A stretch of 64,000 nucleotides of DNA, from NCBI RefSeq assembly GCF_031455195.1, contig NZ_JAVDSH010000004.1, forward strand, positions 310,001 through 374,000, read 5' to 3'. The notes under the pieces are model-generated. The model had not been told where the DNA came from and did no database searches. It worked only from the letters and a program-made list of their open reading frames with translations. The position numbers were made by a program, and so were the translations under genes. The DNA comes from Arthrobacter nitroguajacolicus_D (lineage in GTDB: Bacteria > Actinomycetota > Actinomycetes > Actinomycetales > Micrococcaceae). Shown here in pieces: positions 53,821 to 62,612 of the stretch (positions are counted from its first letter, which is position 1; each line of letters starts with the position of its first letter).

Positions 53821-55505
53821 TTGGCCGCCTCGCAGGATGTGGGGATGGGCGAGGGGCTCGGAGTCGCGACTGCGGCCGTACTGGGGACGGGAACGCTGAT
53901 GGTCGGCGACGGCGTTGGCTTAGGCCCCTTTGTGGGGCAGTTGGCTGAAGCGCTGCCGGTATTCTTCAAGTTCTCCACAATGCCCTGGGCGTCGTGAAGG
54001 TCGCCCGCGGGCACGGTCTGGCGTACGCTTTGCTGGCCGTATTCCGGCAATGAATCCACCCTGATATCTGTGACGGCCTCAAGCCGGGAAAGCTGTATAG
54101 GGCCGAGCCTCTGCGAAATTCCGTTGAAGATGGCTACCCGCTGGTCGTATTCGCCCACGTAATAGCGGGTTTGGGTCCATGCATAGCCGAGCCAAAGACC
54201 TACTACGACGCCAAGGACTACCACGGCAGCAACTGCGGGCATCAGCCATCGAACGCGCCGGCGGGGAGGCTCCTCAACGTCCACGCGGTCTTGTTCGGCT
54301 TTGTGGGTCAGCACCGTAGCCGCGCGACGGGCCACCGTTCGGCCGGCGACCGTTGGAATGGATCCGGTCTCCGCTGCCGTGGCAGCCGCACCAACGAGTT
54401 CGTGGGGGCGGCTGGCGAGTTCCTCGCGCAAAACCTCCGCGGACAGATGCTCGCCAAGATGGGGGTCCGTGGTGGCTGGCGGTTCTCCGGAAGCGGACGT
54501 TTCGGATGATTCCGCTTCCTCATCCGGAGTGGTCGGGTCGCCTGAGCTGAAGGACGATCCCGCATCTGCGTCCCGGGCAGCTTTCGCACGGGAGCTGCCA
54601 TCGGAGTCCTCAGCCGCTTTACTTGCGGCGGGGCCGTCCGGTGACTTGGACGCGGTCACTGAGTCGGCTTCGTCGTCGAACGAGGCTAGCGCCGCGGCCG
54701 GGACGATGTCGACGGCGGCCGTGTTGACGTCGTCGTCGGTTTCTTCGACGATTTCCAACATCACCACGGTGACGTTGTCCGGCGCGCCGGCCTCCAACGT
54801 CAGGTCAACCAGGATTTCAGCGCATTCGCGCAAGTCCTTGGTCTCCCGGACCATTCGTTCAACGACGTGGCCCGCGACGTAGTTGAGGCCATCGGAGCAC
54901 AGGAGCCAGCGTTCGCCTGGTTCGACGTCCAGGACGTCCAGGTCCAGTTCGGGACTGGCATCGACGTCGCCGAGGACGCGCATCAGGACGTTCTTGTGGG
55001 GATGTGTTTCCGCTTCTTCGGGGCGGAGGCGGCCTTCATCGATGAGGCGCTGGACGAACGTGTGGTCCACGCTGACTTGCTCAAATTTCTTGTTCCGCAG
55101 GCGGTACGCGCGCGAATCGCCGATGTGGGCGAAGTGGAGCTTGTGGTCCTCCAGCAGCAGGGCGGTGACCGTGGTACCCATGCCGGAAAGCTTGGGGTTT
55201 TGGTGGACGAGTTCGGACAGAAGCGAGTTGGCGGTCTGAATCTCGTCAGCGAGGACGGTGTCTGCACCCTCCGGATAGTCGTCATGATCAAGGTGGATCA
55301 TGTCCAGGACCGTTGAGGCCGAGGCGACGTCACCGCCGGCATGACCGCCCATGCCATCGGCCACGACAGCTAGATGGCGGCCCACGTATGCGGAGTCGTC
55401 ATTCTTGGAGCGGATCCGACCGACATCCGAACGCGCGGCGTAGCGCATGATGAGCGGGCGCTCCGCAGGCGTGTCTTTGCCGTCGGGGGTCTCGGGGGCG
55501 GCCAT
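53817..55505 (-). CDS. pstP: PP2C-family Ser/Thr phosphatase (PstP)
   Basis: This phosphatase opposes PknA and PknB. The 562-residue protein has an N-terminal PP2C domain with SDVGRIRSKNDDS, VVADGMGGHAGGD (about 48-60), GDSRAYRL and a final CAEILVDLTLEAGAPDNVTVV. A long acidic Ser/Ala-rich linker of about 130 residues follows, then a membrane helix (about 421-442), an extracellular domain and a Pro/Ser tail. The linker is longer than in M. tuberculosis. The protein might start at Met20 instead of Met1. fhaB lies 3 bases upstream. Confidence 0.94.
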   Translation of the reverse strand: MAAPETPDGKDTPAERPLIMRYAARSDVGRIRSKNDDSAYVGRHLAVVADGMGGHAGGDVASASTVLDMIHLDHDDYPEGADTVLADEIQTANSLLSELVHQNPKLSGMGTTVTALLLEDHKLHFAHIGDSRAYRLRNKKFEQVSVDHTFVQRLIDEGRLRPEEAETHPHKNVLMRVLGDVDASPELDLDVLDVEPGERWLLCSDGLNYVAGHVVERMVRETKDLRECAEILVDLTLEAGAPDNVTVVMLEIVEETDDDVNTAAVDIVPAAALASFDDEADSVTASKSPDGPAASKAAEDSDGSSRAKAARDADAGSSFSSGDPTTPDEEAESSETSASGEPPATTDPHLGEHLSAEVLREELASRPHELVGAAATAAETGSIPTVAGRTVARRAATVLTHKAEQDRVDVEEPPRRRVRWLMPAVAAVVVLGVVVGLWLGYAWTQTRYYVGEYDQRVAIFNGISQRLGPIQLSRLEAVTDIRVDSLPEYGQQSVRQTVPAGDLHDAQGIVENLKNTGSASANCPTKGPKPTPSPTISVPVPSTAAVATPSPSPIPTSCEAAK

Positions 55506-55508
55506 GGA

Positions 55509-55997
55509 CTACGGCCTCAATTCAATGACCGTCTTGCCGATCCTTACGGGGACGCCAAGTTCAACCGGCAAAGCGCGGGTGAGCTGTTGATCGGCCAGGT
55601 AGGTGCCGTTGGTGGAGCCCAGGTCCTCAATGAACCAGCGGCTGCCCTGCGGGAACAGGCGGGCATGCCGTCCTGAGGCGTAATCGTCCTCGAGGACCAA
55701 CGTGGCTTCCTGCGCACGGCCAAGCAAGATGGGGCTCGCGGCCAAGGGGACCGTGGTGCCCTTGAGCGGACCCTCAGTGACCACCAGGTTGCGCGCATGT
55801 TGGATTGGCGGCGGCGGTGACGCGGCCAGTTCCGGGTGCTTGCGGACTTCCCGGGCGGTGGGAACGCCTGTCACGGCTTTGCGGCCGATCTGGAAGTCGC
55901 GGCGCATGGTGGACACGATGCTGAAGATCAGGACCCAGAGCAGCAGGAGGAACCCGAAGCGAAGCGCTGTGATGGTCAGTTCGCTGATGTCGTTCAC
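55509..55997 (-). CDS. fhaB: FHA-domain protein FhaB (FipA-like)
   Basis: This 162-residue protein has an N-terminal membrane helix (about 6-28) and a C-terminal FHA domain with LLGRAQEATLVLEDDYASGRHARLF and DLGSTNGTYL, the phosphothreonine-binding residues Arg, Ser and Asn being present. It recognises substrates or kinases phosphorylated by PknA/PknB. It overlaps fhaA by 4 bases. Confidence 0.93.
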   Translation of the reverse strand: MNDISELTITALRFGFLLLLWVLIFSIVSTMRRDFQIGRKAVTGVPTAREVRKHPELAASPPPPIQHARNLVVTEGPLKGTTVPLAASPILLGRAQEATLVLEDDYASGRHARLFPQGSRWFIEDLGSTNGTYLADQQLTRALPVELGVPVRIGKTVIELRP

Positions 55998-56743
55998 GCG
56001 TGGCCACCCGGGGTTTGGGGGAGGAGGCGGAAAATGATCTTGGTACGTCCCATCGTGATGGTTGAGCCGTCGGTGAGCTCGACGCTGCCGTTTACCTTAT
56101 GTCCGTTGACGTAGCTGCCATTAGTGGAACCCATGTCGACGGCCCACGTGCTGCCATTCTCGGTGCGGATCTCAAGATGCTTCCGCGAAACGCCGGTGTC
56201 ATCTACAAGAATGTCGGCTTCCGACGAACGGCCGAGTACTACGGACTGGGCATTGAGGGAATATCGCTGGCCGCCGATGTCAAGGACGGGCTGGAGGCGG
56301 GTGGGCTGCCGGACAGGAGCGGCGGGAACATGGGCGCGCGGAGCCTGGGGAGCCGGAGCCGCATCATCGGATTGCTTCTCGGTCCGGGAAGTGATTTCAA
56401 AGTGGCCAGCGCGCTCTTCGTCGTTGCGACGGAACGAGATCCGGACAGCACCCTGAAGTGTGTAGCCCTGGCTGCGGACGTGCTGGATCACTACATCGCA
56501 GAGTTCCTCGGCCAGGGGAGTTCCCCATTCCTGGGCCCTCGCGAAATCTTCGTCGCTGAGGAGGACATCGAAGACATTGGGAGCCAGGGTACGGCCGGCC
56601 GCGATGGTGATGGACTTATTGTCCAGCTCGCGCCTTAGCTTGCTTGCGATCTCCACCGGTTCAACACGTGCCCGCGACCCCGTGGAGAAGACGTTTCGGA
56701 CGGCTTTTTCAATGCCGCGCTCGACTTTGTCCAGCAAACCCAT
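55994..56743 (-). CDS. fhaA: FHA-domain protein FhaA with DUF3662
   Basis: This 249-residue protein starts at the ATG at 56743 (GGAG 7 bases upstream; MGLLDKVERGIEKAVRNVFS is the family start). An N-terminal DUF3662 domain (about 1-120) is followed by an Ala/Pro linker and a C-terminal FHA domain with VLGRSSEADILVDDTGVSRKHLEI and DMGSTNGSYVNG. In mycobacteria FhaA binds the phosphorylated pseudokinase tail of MviN. This makes the pseudokinase-like gene at 6922-8628 a possible partner. It is first in the operon. Confidence 0.93.
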   Translation of the reverse strand: MGLLDKVERGIEKAVRNVFSTGSRARVEPVEIASKLRRELDNKSITIAAGRTLAPNVFDVLLSDEDFARAQEWGTPLAEELCDVVIQHVRSQGYTLQGAVRISFRRNDEERAGHFEITSRTEKQSDDAAPAPQAPRAHVPAAPVRQPTRLQPVLDIGGQRYSLNAQSVVLGRSSEADILVDDTGVSRKHLEIRTENGSTWAVDMGSTNGSYVNGHKVNGSVELTDGSTITMGRTKIIFRLLPQTPGGHA

Positions 56744-57115
56744 GGTCTTTCTCCTTTCCTTGCCGCGGCACCTGTTGTGCCTGTCCGATAGTCCGTCTGC
56801 GCACACAGCGAAGTACGCGCCTGACGGCCCTTCCACTTCCCGATACTACTGGGACTGACTGGGAATGGCCTTAATCCACAACGCCTTGCGACCCGGAAAA
56901 GTTCTCTCCCGGCCCTTGCTGGCGCGGCAGGCGGGGCGAGAAATTTCCATGGAATTCGGCCGTTGTTGCGGGAATTCTGCTGGGCATGGCTGGCCCGTAG
57001 GACCCTCCCGGCACCCCGATTGGTGTTTTGAAGCGAATGTCCGTTATGCTTGATCTCGCTGCTTTTGAAGGAAACGAAGCCGGGAAACCTGCGGAAGTCC
57101 GGAAAAAGAAGTTGC
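56744..57115. other. Intergenic between fhaA and tRNA-Leu, 372 bp
   Basis: This must hold the leftward promoter of the kinase operon and the rightward promoter of tRNA-Leu. I see no clear -35/-10 pair with confidence. The overlapping frames 56865-57053 and 57028-57414 run into the tRNA and are not credible genes. Confidence 0.5.
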
Positions 57116-57198
57116 GCGCGAGTGGCGGAACGGCAGACGCGCTGGCTTCAGGTGCCAGTATCCGAAAGGGTGTGGGGGTTCAAATCCCCCCTCGCGCA
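57116..57198 (+). tRNA. tRNA-Leu (CAG)
   Basis: This class II tRNA of 83 nt has acceptor arms GCGCGAG/CTCGCGC, anticodon CAG at 57149-57151 in a CTGGC/GCCAG stem, a variable arm (TATCCGAAAGGGTG) and T-arm GGGGGTTCAAATCCCCC. Encoded CCA is absent (ACGC follows). Confidence 0.95.
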
Positions 57199-57206
57199 CG
57201 CAATGG

Positions 57207-57239
57207 AAAGAGCCCCAGTCTTAGGACTGGGGCTCTTTT
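57207..57239 (+). terminator. Rho-independent terminator of tRNA-Leu
   Basis: A perfect 14-bp stem (57207-57220 with 57225-57238) with TTAG loop ends in TTTT. Confidence 0.92.
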
Positions 57240-57391
57240 GTTTTGTCCCTTCGCCTTTACGCCCACAAGGTCGTTGGCAACAACGGAAGAGCGGGCCGGC
57301 CACGGGGATGCAGCACGGGGATTTCGAACAAGGGCCGGATGTGACGGTCCCAGGTGGGCCAAGGGTGTGCGGGGTGAGCCGCGCGGAACCG

Positions 57392-58090
57392 TTAGCCGCG
57401 TGCGGAAGCCGTAAACCGGCGTCGTGAGTTACTCAGGTGCAGGCGCATCGCTGCCGCGGCAGCTACTTGGTCGCCGTCGGCGATTGCGACGTATATAGAG
57501 GCGTGCTCGTGGACGACCTGGGCGAAGCGTTCGGGGGAGTCCTGGTCTTCGCTGGCGACCAGGCGCGGGCGGGGCATGGTGATCATGGTTTGGCCCAGGG
57601 CGGAGATGCAGTCCGTATAAAAGGGGTTGCCAGTAGCTGCAGCCACGGCGCGGTGGAACTCGAAGTCCGCTTTCATGGAGGGCCCCGGGTGGCCTGAGCT
57701 CGCGGTGAACTGCTCCAAGGCGCCATGGACCGCCTTGAGCTGGTGCTCGGTGTGGTTTTTCGCGGCCAAAGCAGCGGCCTCGGTCTCGACGCCGATCCTG
57801 AAATCGAGCATCTGCAGCCGGTCTTCCATGCTGGAGACGGGCCGTGTTCCCGGTGCCGCAGCGGGACCTTCCGCAGGCGGGGTCAGCGCGAAGCTGCCCC
57901 GCCCGCGTTCGGTTTCCACCAATCCCTCTGCTTGCAGACGGGTCAGGGCCGAGCGGACTACCGTCCGGCTCACCCCGAACTCGCTGATGAGGGTGTTTTC
58001 GCTGGGGAGCTTCTCACCTGGTTGGATGGCGCCGTCGACGATGCGGGTGCGAAGGTCGGCGGCGAGATCCGCGGTCAGGTTTCGGCTCAT
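57392..58090 (-). CDS. GntR/FadR-family transcriptional regulator
   Basis: This 232-residue protein has an N-terminal winged helix with LPSENTLISEFGVSRTVVRSALTRL (about 28-52). A C-terminal FCD ligand domain follows, with the metal-binding DFEFHRAV and a later His pair (VVHEHASIYVAI and the final helix). It starts 10 bases after the dehydratase stop, in the same leftward operon, so it probably controls that operon in response to an acid-sugar metabolite. A palindrome matching the FadR-subfamily pattern lies in the operon promoter. Confidence 0.9.
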   Translation of the reverse strand: MSRNLTADLAADLRTRIVDGAIQPGEKLPSENTLISEFGVSRTVVRSALTRLQAEGLVETERGRGSFALTPPAEGPAAAPGTRPVSSMEDRLQMLDFRIGVETEAAALAAKNHTEHQLKAVHGALEQFTASSGHPGPSMKADFEFHRAVAAATGNPFYTDCISALGQTMITMPRPRLVASEDQDSPERFAQVVHEHASIYVAIADGDQVAAAAAMRLHLSNSRRRFTASARG

Positions 58091-58100
58091 GGGTTCAAGA

Positions 58101-59228
58101 TTACGCGCCGAACTCCACTGATTCCGTGGTCCACGCGCGGGCCTGATCGCTGAGCGTGACGCCCAAACCGGGGCGGTCCGGGACGATCATGCGGCCGTTT
58201 TTGGTTTCCAGGCGTTCCTCGAACAGGGGGTCGAGCCAGTCGAAGTGCTCCACCCACGGCTCGCGTGGGTACGCGGCGGCCAGGTGGAGGTGGATCTCCA
58301 TGGCGAAGTGCGGGGCCAGGCCGAGTCCGCGTTCATCCGCGAGGGCCGCGAGGCGCAGGAACTGCGTGATGCCGCCGACGCGGGGTGCGTCCGGTTGGAT
58401 GATGTCGCAGCCATTGGCGTTGATGAGGCCCTTGTGTTCCGCGACGGACGCGAGCATTTCGCCCGTGGCGATGGGGGTGTCCAGGACCTGGGCCAAATGC
58501 GCGTGGCCTTCGAAGTCGTAGGCGTCCAGCGGCTCTTCGATCCAGATCAGGTTGAATTCCTCGAGTTGACGGCCCATGCGCAGCGCCGTGGCCCGGTCCC
58601 ACTGTTGATTGGCGTCCACCATGAGCGGGACATCCCAGCCGATGTGCTCGCGGATTCCGGCGACACGGCGGAGGTCCTCCTTGGAATCGGGCAGGCCAAC
58701 CTTGATCTTGATGCCGCCTATGCCTTCGTCGATGGACTGCGTGGCGCGGTCCTTGACCTCGTCCAGGGTGGCGTTGAGGAAGCCGCCGGAGGTGTTGTAC
58801 GTCTGGACGGAGTCCCGGTAGGAGCCCAGCAGCTTGGCAAGGGGGAGCCCGGCACGCTTGGCTTTGAGGTCGTAGAGCGCAATGTCGATTGCGGCGAGTG
58901 CCTGCGTTGCCACACCCGAACGGCCCACCGAGGCGCCGGCCCAGAGGAGTTTGGTGTAGATCTTGCCGATGTCGTTGGGGTCCTCGCCGATGATGCCTTC
59001 CGCGACTTCCTTGGTGTGGGCGTACTGCGCCGGACCCCCGGCCCGCTTTGAGTAACTGAAACCGATGCCCGTATGGCCCTGTTCCGTGGTGATCTCCGCA
59101 AAGAGGAAAACCACCTCGGTCATGGGCTTCTGCCTGCCCGTGAAGACTTTCGCATCGCTGATCGGTACGGTGAGGGGCAAGCGGGCCGAGGACAGCTTGA
59201 CGTGGCGAATGAGATCTACGGTGCTCAT
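58101..59228 (-). CDS. L-talarate/galactarate dehydratase (enolase superfamily)
   Basis: From the ATG at 59228 (AGGAG 5 bases upstream) the protein has 375 residues. It resembles the Salmonella L-talarate/galactarate dehydratase along its length: SDAKVFTGRQKPMTEVV, GFSYSKRAGG, YTKLLWAGASVGRSG and IWIEEPLDAYDFEGHA. The mandelate-racemase-group catalytic set is complete: Lys174/Lys176 in KIKVG, metal ligands Asp205, Glu231 and Glu257, and His307 in APHFAMEIHLHL. It dehydrates C6 aldarates to 5-keto-4-deoxy sugar acids. The rest of an aldarate pathway is not in the window. It is co-transcribed with the GntR regulator. Confidence 0.88.
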   Translation of the reverse strand: MSTVDLIRHVKLSSARLPLTVPISDAKVFTGRQKPMTEVVFLFAEITTEQGHTGIGFSYSKRAGGPAQYAHTKEVAEGIIGEDPNDIGKIYTKLLWAGASVGRSGVATQALAAIDIALYDLKAKRAGLPLAKLLGSYRDSVQTYNTSGGFLNATLDEVKDRATQSIDEGIGGIKIKVGLPDSKEDLRRVAGIREHIGWDVPLMVDANQQWDRATALRMGRQLEEFNLIWIEEPLDAYDFEGHAHLAQVLDTPIATGEMLASVAEHKGLINANGCDIIQPDAPRVGGITQFLRLAALADERGLGLAPHFAMEIHLHLAAAYPREPWVEHFDWLDPLFEERLETKNGRMIVPDRPGLGVTLSDQARAWTTESVEFGA

Positions 59229-59266
59229 GGTTCTCCTAGTGGGTACGGCATCCTTGCCTGTCACTT

Positions 59267-59296
59267 AGGATACAAGTTTAGAACTTGTCTTACAAG
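59267..59296 (-). promoter_or_regulatory. Promoter and FadR-type operator of the dehydratase-gntR operon
   Basis: On the left strand TTGTAA (59295-59290) and TATCCT (59272-59267) are separated by exactly 17 bases. Within and across them lie two overlapping palindromes. One is ACAAGTT-TAG-AACTTGT (59272-59288, perfect 7-3-7). The other is CTTGT-CTT-ACAAG (59284-59296), which fits the FadR-subfamily operator pattern TnGTnnnACnA. A regulator bound here would block RNA polymerase. Confidence 0.8.
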
Positions 59297-59496
59297 AGGT
59301 GGCGCCCACCCCCTTGTCGGACGCCGCCCCCGCGCCCGAACAGTCGACGACGGCGGTAAGCCCGCCTTGGCATGGTGACTACAGCCGCGTGGCGACATCC
59401 AGGGTTTGACTGATAGATTAATCCAGTCGGTAGATATATTGGTTTGGGGCTGTTCCGGTTCGCCTCGGCATGCACCCCGCACATCAAAGGATTCCC

Positions 59497-60237
59497 ATGA
59501 AGACCTCGAGCACATCAAGCAAGCTGCCTCTTGTACTGTTTTCGTCTCTTCTTGCCACGGCGACGCTGGGTGGCTGCGCCATCGGAGCACCGGCGCCGAC
59601 CGACCCTGCAGTCGCCAGCTCTGCCCCCTCGCAGGGCCCCAGCCACAGCGCTATCGCAGCCTCGCCCACGGCGAAAGCAGGGAGCGGCAACAGCAACAGG
59701 AATGCAGCCGGAAGGCTTGATGCGGCCACGGAAAATCTCTCATGGGACAACGGCAACAGGATCGAAGGGGATGAAAATGGTGGGCACACTCCCGACATCG
59801 CCAGCTCCCTGACGGACCCCTCGGCTGGGTGGCAAGGCGACTATAGCCGCATGGCGACGGAGGGTGTGATGACCTTCAGCTCTGAGAACACTCACTGCAA
59901 AGTAAGAACGGTCCAGGTGCGCAACCAGCCCTCCGAAATCGTGCCTGGCGACGACAGGGCATCAACCCTTAAGGTTCTCTCGATCCTCTTTCCCGGCAAA
60001 ACGGACGTCGTTGCGAATGCCAAGGACGCGACTTTGGGCTATGGCATCGGCGGTACTCGTGATGTAGACATGCTCTCCGTGGCATATACGTCCGGTGACA
60101 ACTATGGCTACACTGCCGTGCGGACGTTCAGCAAGCCGGCGGTCACGCTCAAGGTCGAAGCACTCTGCCCCACCCTGGATACTCTCAAATCGACCCTCCC
60201 CGAGATAAGCAAGGGCATCACCATCAATGCGCTCTGA
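59497..60237 (+). CDS. Secreted lipoprotein, function unknown
   Basis: From the ATG at 59497 (AAAGG 6 bases upstream) the protein has 246 residues. It has a signal peptide with lipobox LGGC, which puts the lipid-modified cysteine at residue 27. A Ser/Ala/Pro/Asn-rich linker follows to about residue 85, then a globular domain of about 150 residues with a single pair of cysteines (THCKVRT and ALCPTL). I do not recognise the domain. The gene is monocistronic and divergent from the dehydratase operon. Confidence 0.78.
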   Translation: MKTSSTSSKLPLVLFSSLLATATLGGCAIGAPAPTDPAVASSAPSQGPSHSAIAASPTAKAGSGNSNRNAAGRLDAATENLSWDNGNRIEGDENGGHTPDIASSLTDPSAGWQGDYSRMATEGVMTFSSENTHCKVRTVQVRNQPSEIVPGDDRASTLKVLSILFPGKTDVVANAKDATLGYGIGGTRDVDMLSVAYTSGDNYGYTAVRTFSKPAVTLKVEALCPTLDTLKSTLPEISKGITINAL

Positions 60238-60349
60238 TGGCCAGCGGCGGCATCCACCAAAGGGGCCGACCCAACTTATTTACCGGTTTCAATCCCGACG
60301 TGATCGCTACCTGAGCCTCTAACGCGACGCCGGCTCGAGTCGAAGGGAC

Positions 60350-61033
60350 CTACCCCCGCAGCGCTCCAAACCCGGTAATCAGTGCCTCGAGCCCCAAACT
60401 GAACGCAACATCCGTCGGCCGCGGGTGATTCTCAAGTGCCAGCCGGTCCACGGCGGCCGTGAAGTTGGGGACCTGGTCTGCGAGGCTGCCGGCGTCGAAT
60501 ATGTCTTCCGGCGCGGTGACGTCGTAAGCGGCCCCGAACACAAAGGCTTCCAGGGCAACGATCGCCGAGATGATCTTCTCTTCAGGGAACCCGGCTTCGC
60601 GGAAGCCCGCAGTGACGGCCTCATACATGGCAAGGGTTTTGGGCGCATTCGCAACCGGGAGCACAGCTATCACCGGGATGAGGGGAGTGTGCTCCGAGAA
60701 AACGTCGCGGTAGGACCAGGCCCACTTGCGGACAGCGGAATCCCAGGGCTCGACGCCGAACGCGGACACATCCACCATGGCCGCCAGGTGGTCCTCGAGC
60801 AGCAGCAGGACATCGTCCTTGGAGGATACGTGGTTGTACAGCGCGGATGGTGCGACGCCCAATGAGCGGGCCAACGCCGCCATGGTGAGCCCGTCGTAAC
60901 CCTTGGTACTGATTAGCTCGAGTGCCGCCGTCGTGATGCCGTCCTGGTCCAGGATCGCCGCAGTTGGCCTGCCGGCGCGGCGGCGTATGGGGCGCGCCGG
61001 GGTGGCGGAAGTAGCGGGAGTTGGTGCGGGCAT
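60350..61033 (-). CDS. TetR-family transcriptional regulator
   Basis: From the ATG at 61033 (AAAGG 6 bases upstream) the protein has 227 residues. A Pro/Thr/Arg-rich leader is followed by a TetR helix-turn-helix (AALELISTKGYDGLTMAALARSLGVAPSALYNHVSSKDDVLLLL, about 37-81) and a C-terminal TetR_C ligand domain. It is divergent from the amine oxidase gene with a perfect palindrome between them, so it most likely represses the amine oxidase operon. An upstream ATG at 61066 is possible. Confidence 0.9.
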   Translation of the reverse strand: MPAPTPATSATPARPIRRRAGRPTAAILDQDGITTAALELISTKGYDGLTMAALARSLGVAPSALYNHVSSKDDVLLLLEDHLAAMVDVSAFGVEPWDSAVRKWAWSYRDVFSEHTPLIPVIAVLPVANAPKTLAMYEAVTAGFREAGFPEEKIISAIVALEAFVFGAAYDVTAPEDIFDAGSLADQVPNFTAAVDRLALENHPRPTDVAFSLGLEALITGFGALRG

Positions 61034-61080
61034 CGGGAGCCTTTCTGCTGCCTGTGTCCCCAGCATTATTCCACCGGGTC

Positions 61081-61137
61081 TTCACAGTCGCGGCCAGGGC
61101 GGCTACTATTGAATATAAATGAATGGCATTCATTTAT
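61081..61137 (+). promoter_or_regulatory. Amine-oxidase promoter with 23-bp TetR operator
   Basis: TTCACA (61081-61086) and TACTAT (61104-61109) are 17 bases apart. From 61115 to 61137 lies a perfect 11-1-11 palindrome, ATAAATGAATG-G-CATTCATTTAT, directly at the predicted start point. It is the only such palindrome between the divergent genes. Confidence 0.85.
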
Positions 61138-61174
61138 TGGTCAGCCGCCAACGGACGGCCACGGAGAGGACATC

Positions 61175-62548
61175 ATGCAGAATCTTGAACGCGACGTTGT
61201 AATCGTCGGTGCCGGACCGTCAGGGTTGACGGCGGCACGCGAATTGAAGAAAGCCGGACTCAGCGTCGCGGTGCTCGAAGCGCGCGACCGCGTGGGCGGA
61301 CGCACCTGGACCGACACCATCGACGGCGCAATGCTGGAGATCGGCGGCCAGTGGGTTTCACCGGACCAGACGGCCCTCATGGAGCTGCTGGATGAGCTCG
61401 GCCTCAAAATGTACTCGCGCTACCGCGACGGCGAGTCCGTCTACATCGGCGCTGACGGCAAGCGCACCCAGTACACCGGTGACACCTTCCCGGTGAACGA
61501 AACCACCAAAGCCGAAATGGACAAGCTGGTGGCCATTCTTGACGAATTGGCTGCCGAAATCGGCCCCACCGAGCCCTGGGCCCACCCCAAGGCCCGCGAA
61601 CTGGACACCATCTCCTTCCACCACTGGCTCCGCCAGAACTCCAGTGACGAGGAAGCCTGCAACAACATCGGCCTCTTCATCGCCGGCGGCATGCTCACCA
61701 AGCCTGCCCACGCCTTCTCCGCACTCCAGGCGGTCCTCATGGCGGCCTCCGCTGGATCCTTCAGCCACCTGACGGACGAAGACTTCATCCTGGACAAGCG
61801 CGTCATCGGCGGAATGCAGCAGGTCTCCTTGCTGCAGGCAGAAGAGCTGGGTTCCGACGTCGTCCTTAATAGCCCGGTCCGCACCATCAAGTGGGATGAG
61901 AACAACGTGACGGTGGTATCCGAGCAGGCAACCGTCAATGCACGCTACGTGATCATGGCGGTCCCGCCGAACCTCTACTCACGCGTCTCGTTCGACCCGC
62001 CGCTTCCTCGCCGCCAGCACCAGATGCACCAGCACCAGTCGCTGGGCTTGGTCATCAAGGTGCACGCCGTCTACGAGACTCCGTTCTGGCGCGAAGAAGG
62101 CCTCTCCGGCACGGGCTTCAGCGCAGGCGCGCTGGTCCAGGAGGTCTACGACAACACCAACCACGGCGACCGCCGCGGTACCCTGGTGGGCTTCGTCTCC
62201 GACGAAAAGGCCGACGCCGTGTTCGAGCTCAGCGCCGAAGACCGGAAGAAGGCCATCCTCGAATCCATCGCCGGCTTCCTGGGCGACAAGGCACTTACTC
62301 CCGAGGTCTACTACGAGTCCGACTGGGGCTCCGAGGAATGGACCCGCGGCGCCTACGCCTCCAGCTACGACCTGGGCGGCCTGCACCGCTATGGCAAGGA
62401 CCAGCACGCCAACGTAGGCCCGATCTACTGGTCCTCGTCGGATCTCGCAGCCGAGGGCTACCAGCACGTCGACGGCGCCGTCCGGATGGGCCAGGCTACC
62501 GCCGCGCGCATCGTCGAAGCCAACAAGCTGGCGTCAGTAGCCGTCTAA
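61175..62548 (+). CDS. puo: Flavin monoamine oxidase, putrescine-oxidase-like
   Basis: From the ATG at 61175 (GGAGAGG 5 bases upstream) the protein has 457 residues. It has the FAD Rossmann motif VIVGAGPSGLTAARELKKAG (9-28), then EARDRVGGRTWT and IGGQWV. A C-terminal FAD contact follows in YWSSSDLAAEGYQHVDGAVRMGQATAARI. Overall it matches actinobacterial putrescine oxidases of the Kocuria/Rhodococcus type as I recall them. The enzyme would oxidise a diamine to an aminoaldehyde, ammonia and H2O2. An APC permease downstream and a TetR regulator fit an inducible amine-use locus. Confidence 0.82.
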   Translation: MQNLERDVVIVGAGPSGLTAARELKKAGLSVAVLEARDRVGGRTWTDTIDGAMLEIGGQWVSPDQTALMELLDELGLKMYSRYRDGESVYIGADGKRTQYTGDTFPVNETTKAEMDKLVAILDELAAEIGPTEPWAHPKARELDTISFHHWLRQNSSDEEACNNIGLFIAGGMLTKPAHAFSALQAVLMAASAGSFSHLTDEDFILDKRVIGGMQQVSLLQAEELGSDVVLNSPVRTIKWDENNVTVVSEQATVNARYVIMAVPPNLYSRVSFDPPLPRRQHQMHQHQSLGLVIKVHAVYETPFWREEGLSGTGFSAGALVQEVYDNTNHGDRRGTLVGFVSDEKADAVFELSAEDRKKAILESIAGFLGDKALTPEVYYESDWGSEEWTRGAYASSYDLGGLHRYGKDQHANVGPIYWSSSDLAAEGYQHVDGAVRMGQATAARIVEANKLASVAV

Positions 62549-62566
62549 CCGTCTGTGGCAACCAAA

Positions 62567-62604
62567 CCGGCAGGCCGGAGGAGCACCATTTCCCGGCCTG
62601 CCGG
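62567..62604 (+). terminator. Terminator-like hairpin after the amine oxidase
   Basis: A perfect 12-bp GC stem CCGGCAGGCCGG/CCGGCCTGCCGG (62567-62578 with 62593-62604) has a 14-base loop and no T-tract. It may only attenuate, letting the next genes be read through. Confidence 0.6.
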
Positions 62605-62612
62605 CTCCACTG

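Noticed and set aside
52381..53997. 538-codon frame antisense to rodA
   Set aside because: Composition (His/Gln/Asp/Glu/Gly) is that of a complement to membrane-protein codons; rodA on the other strand is certain.
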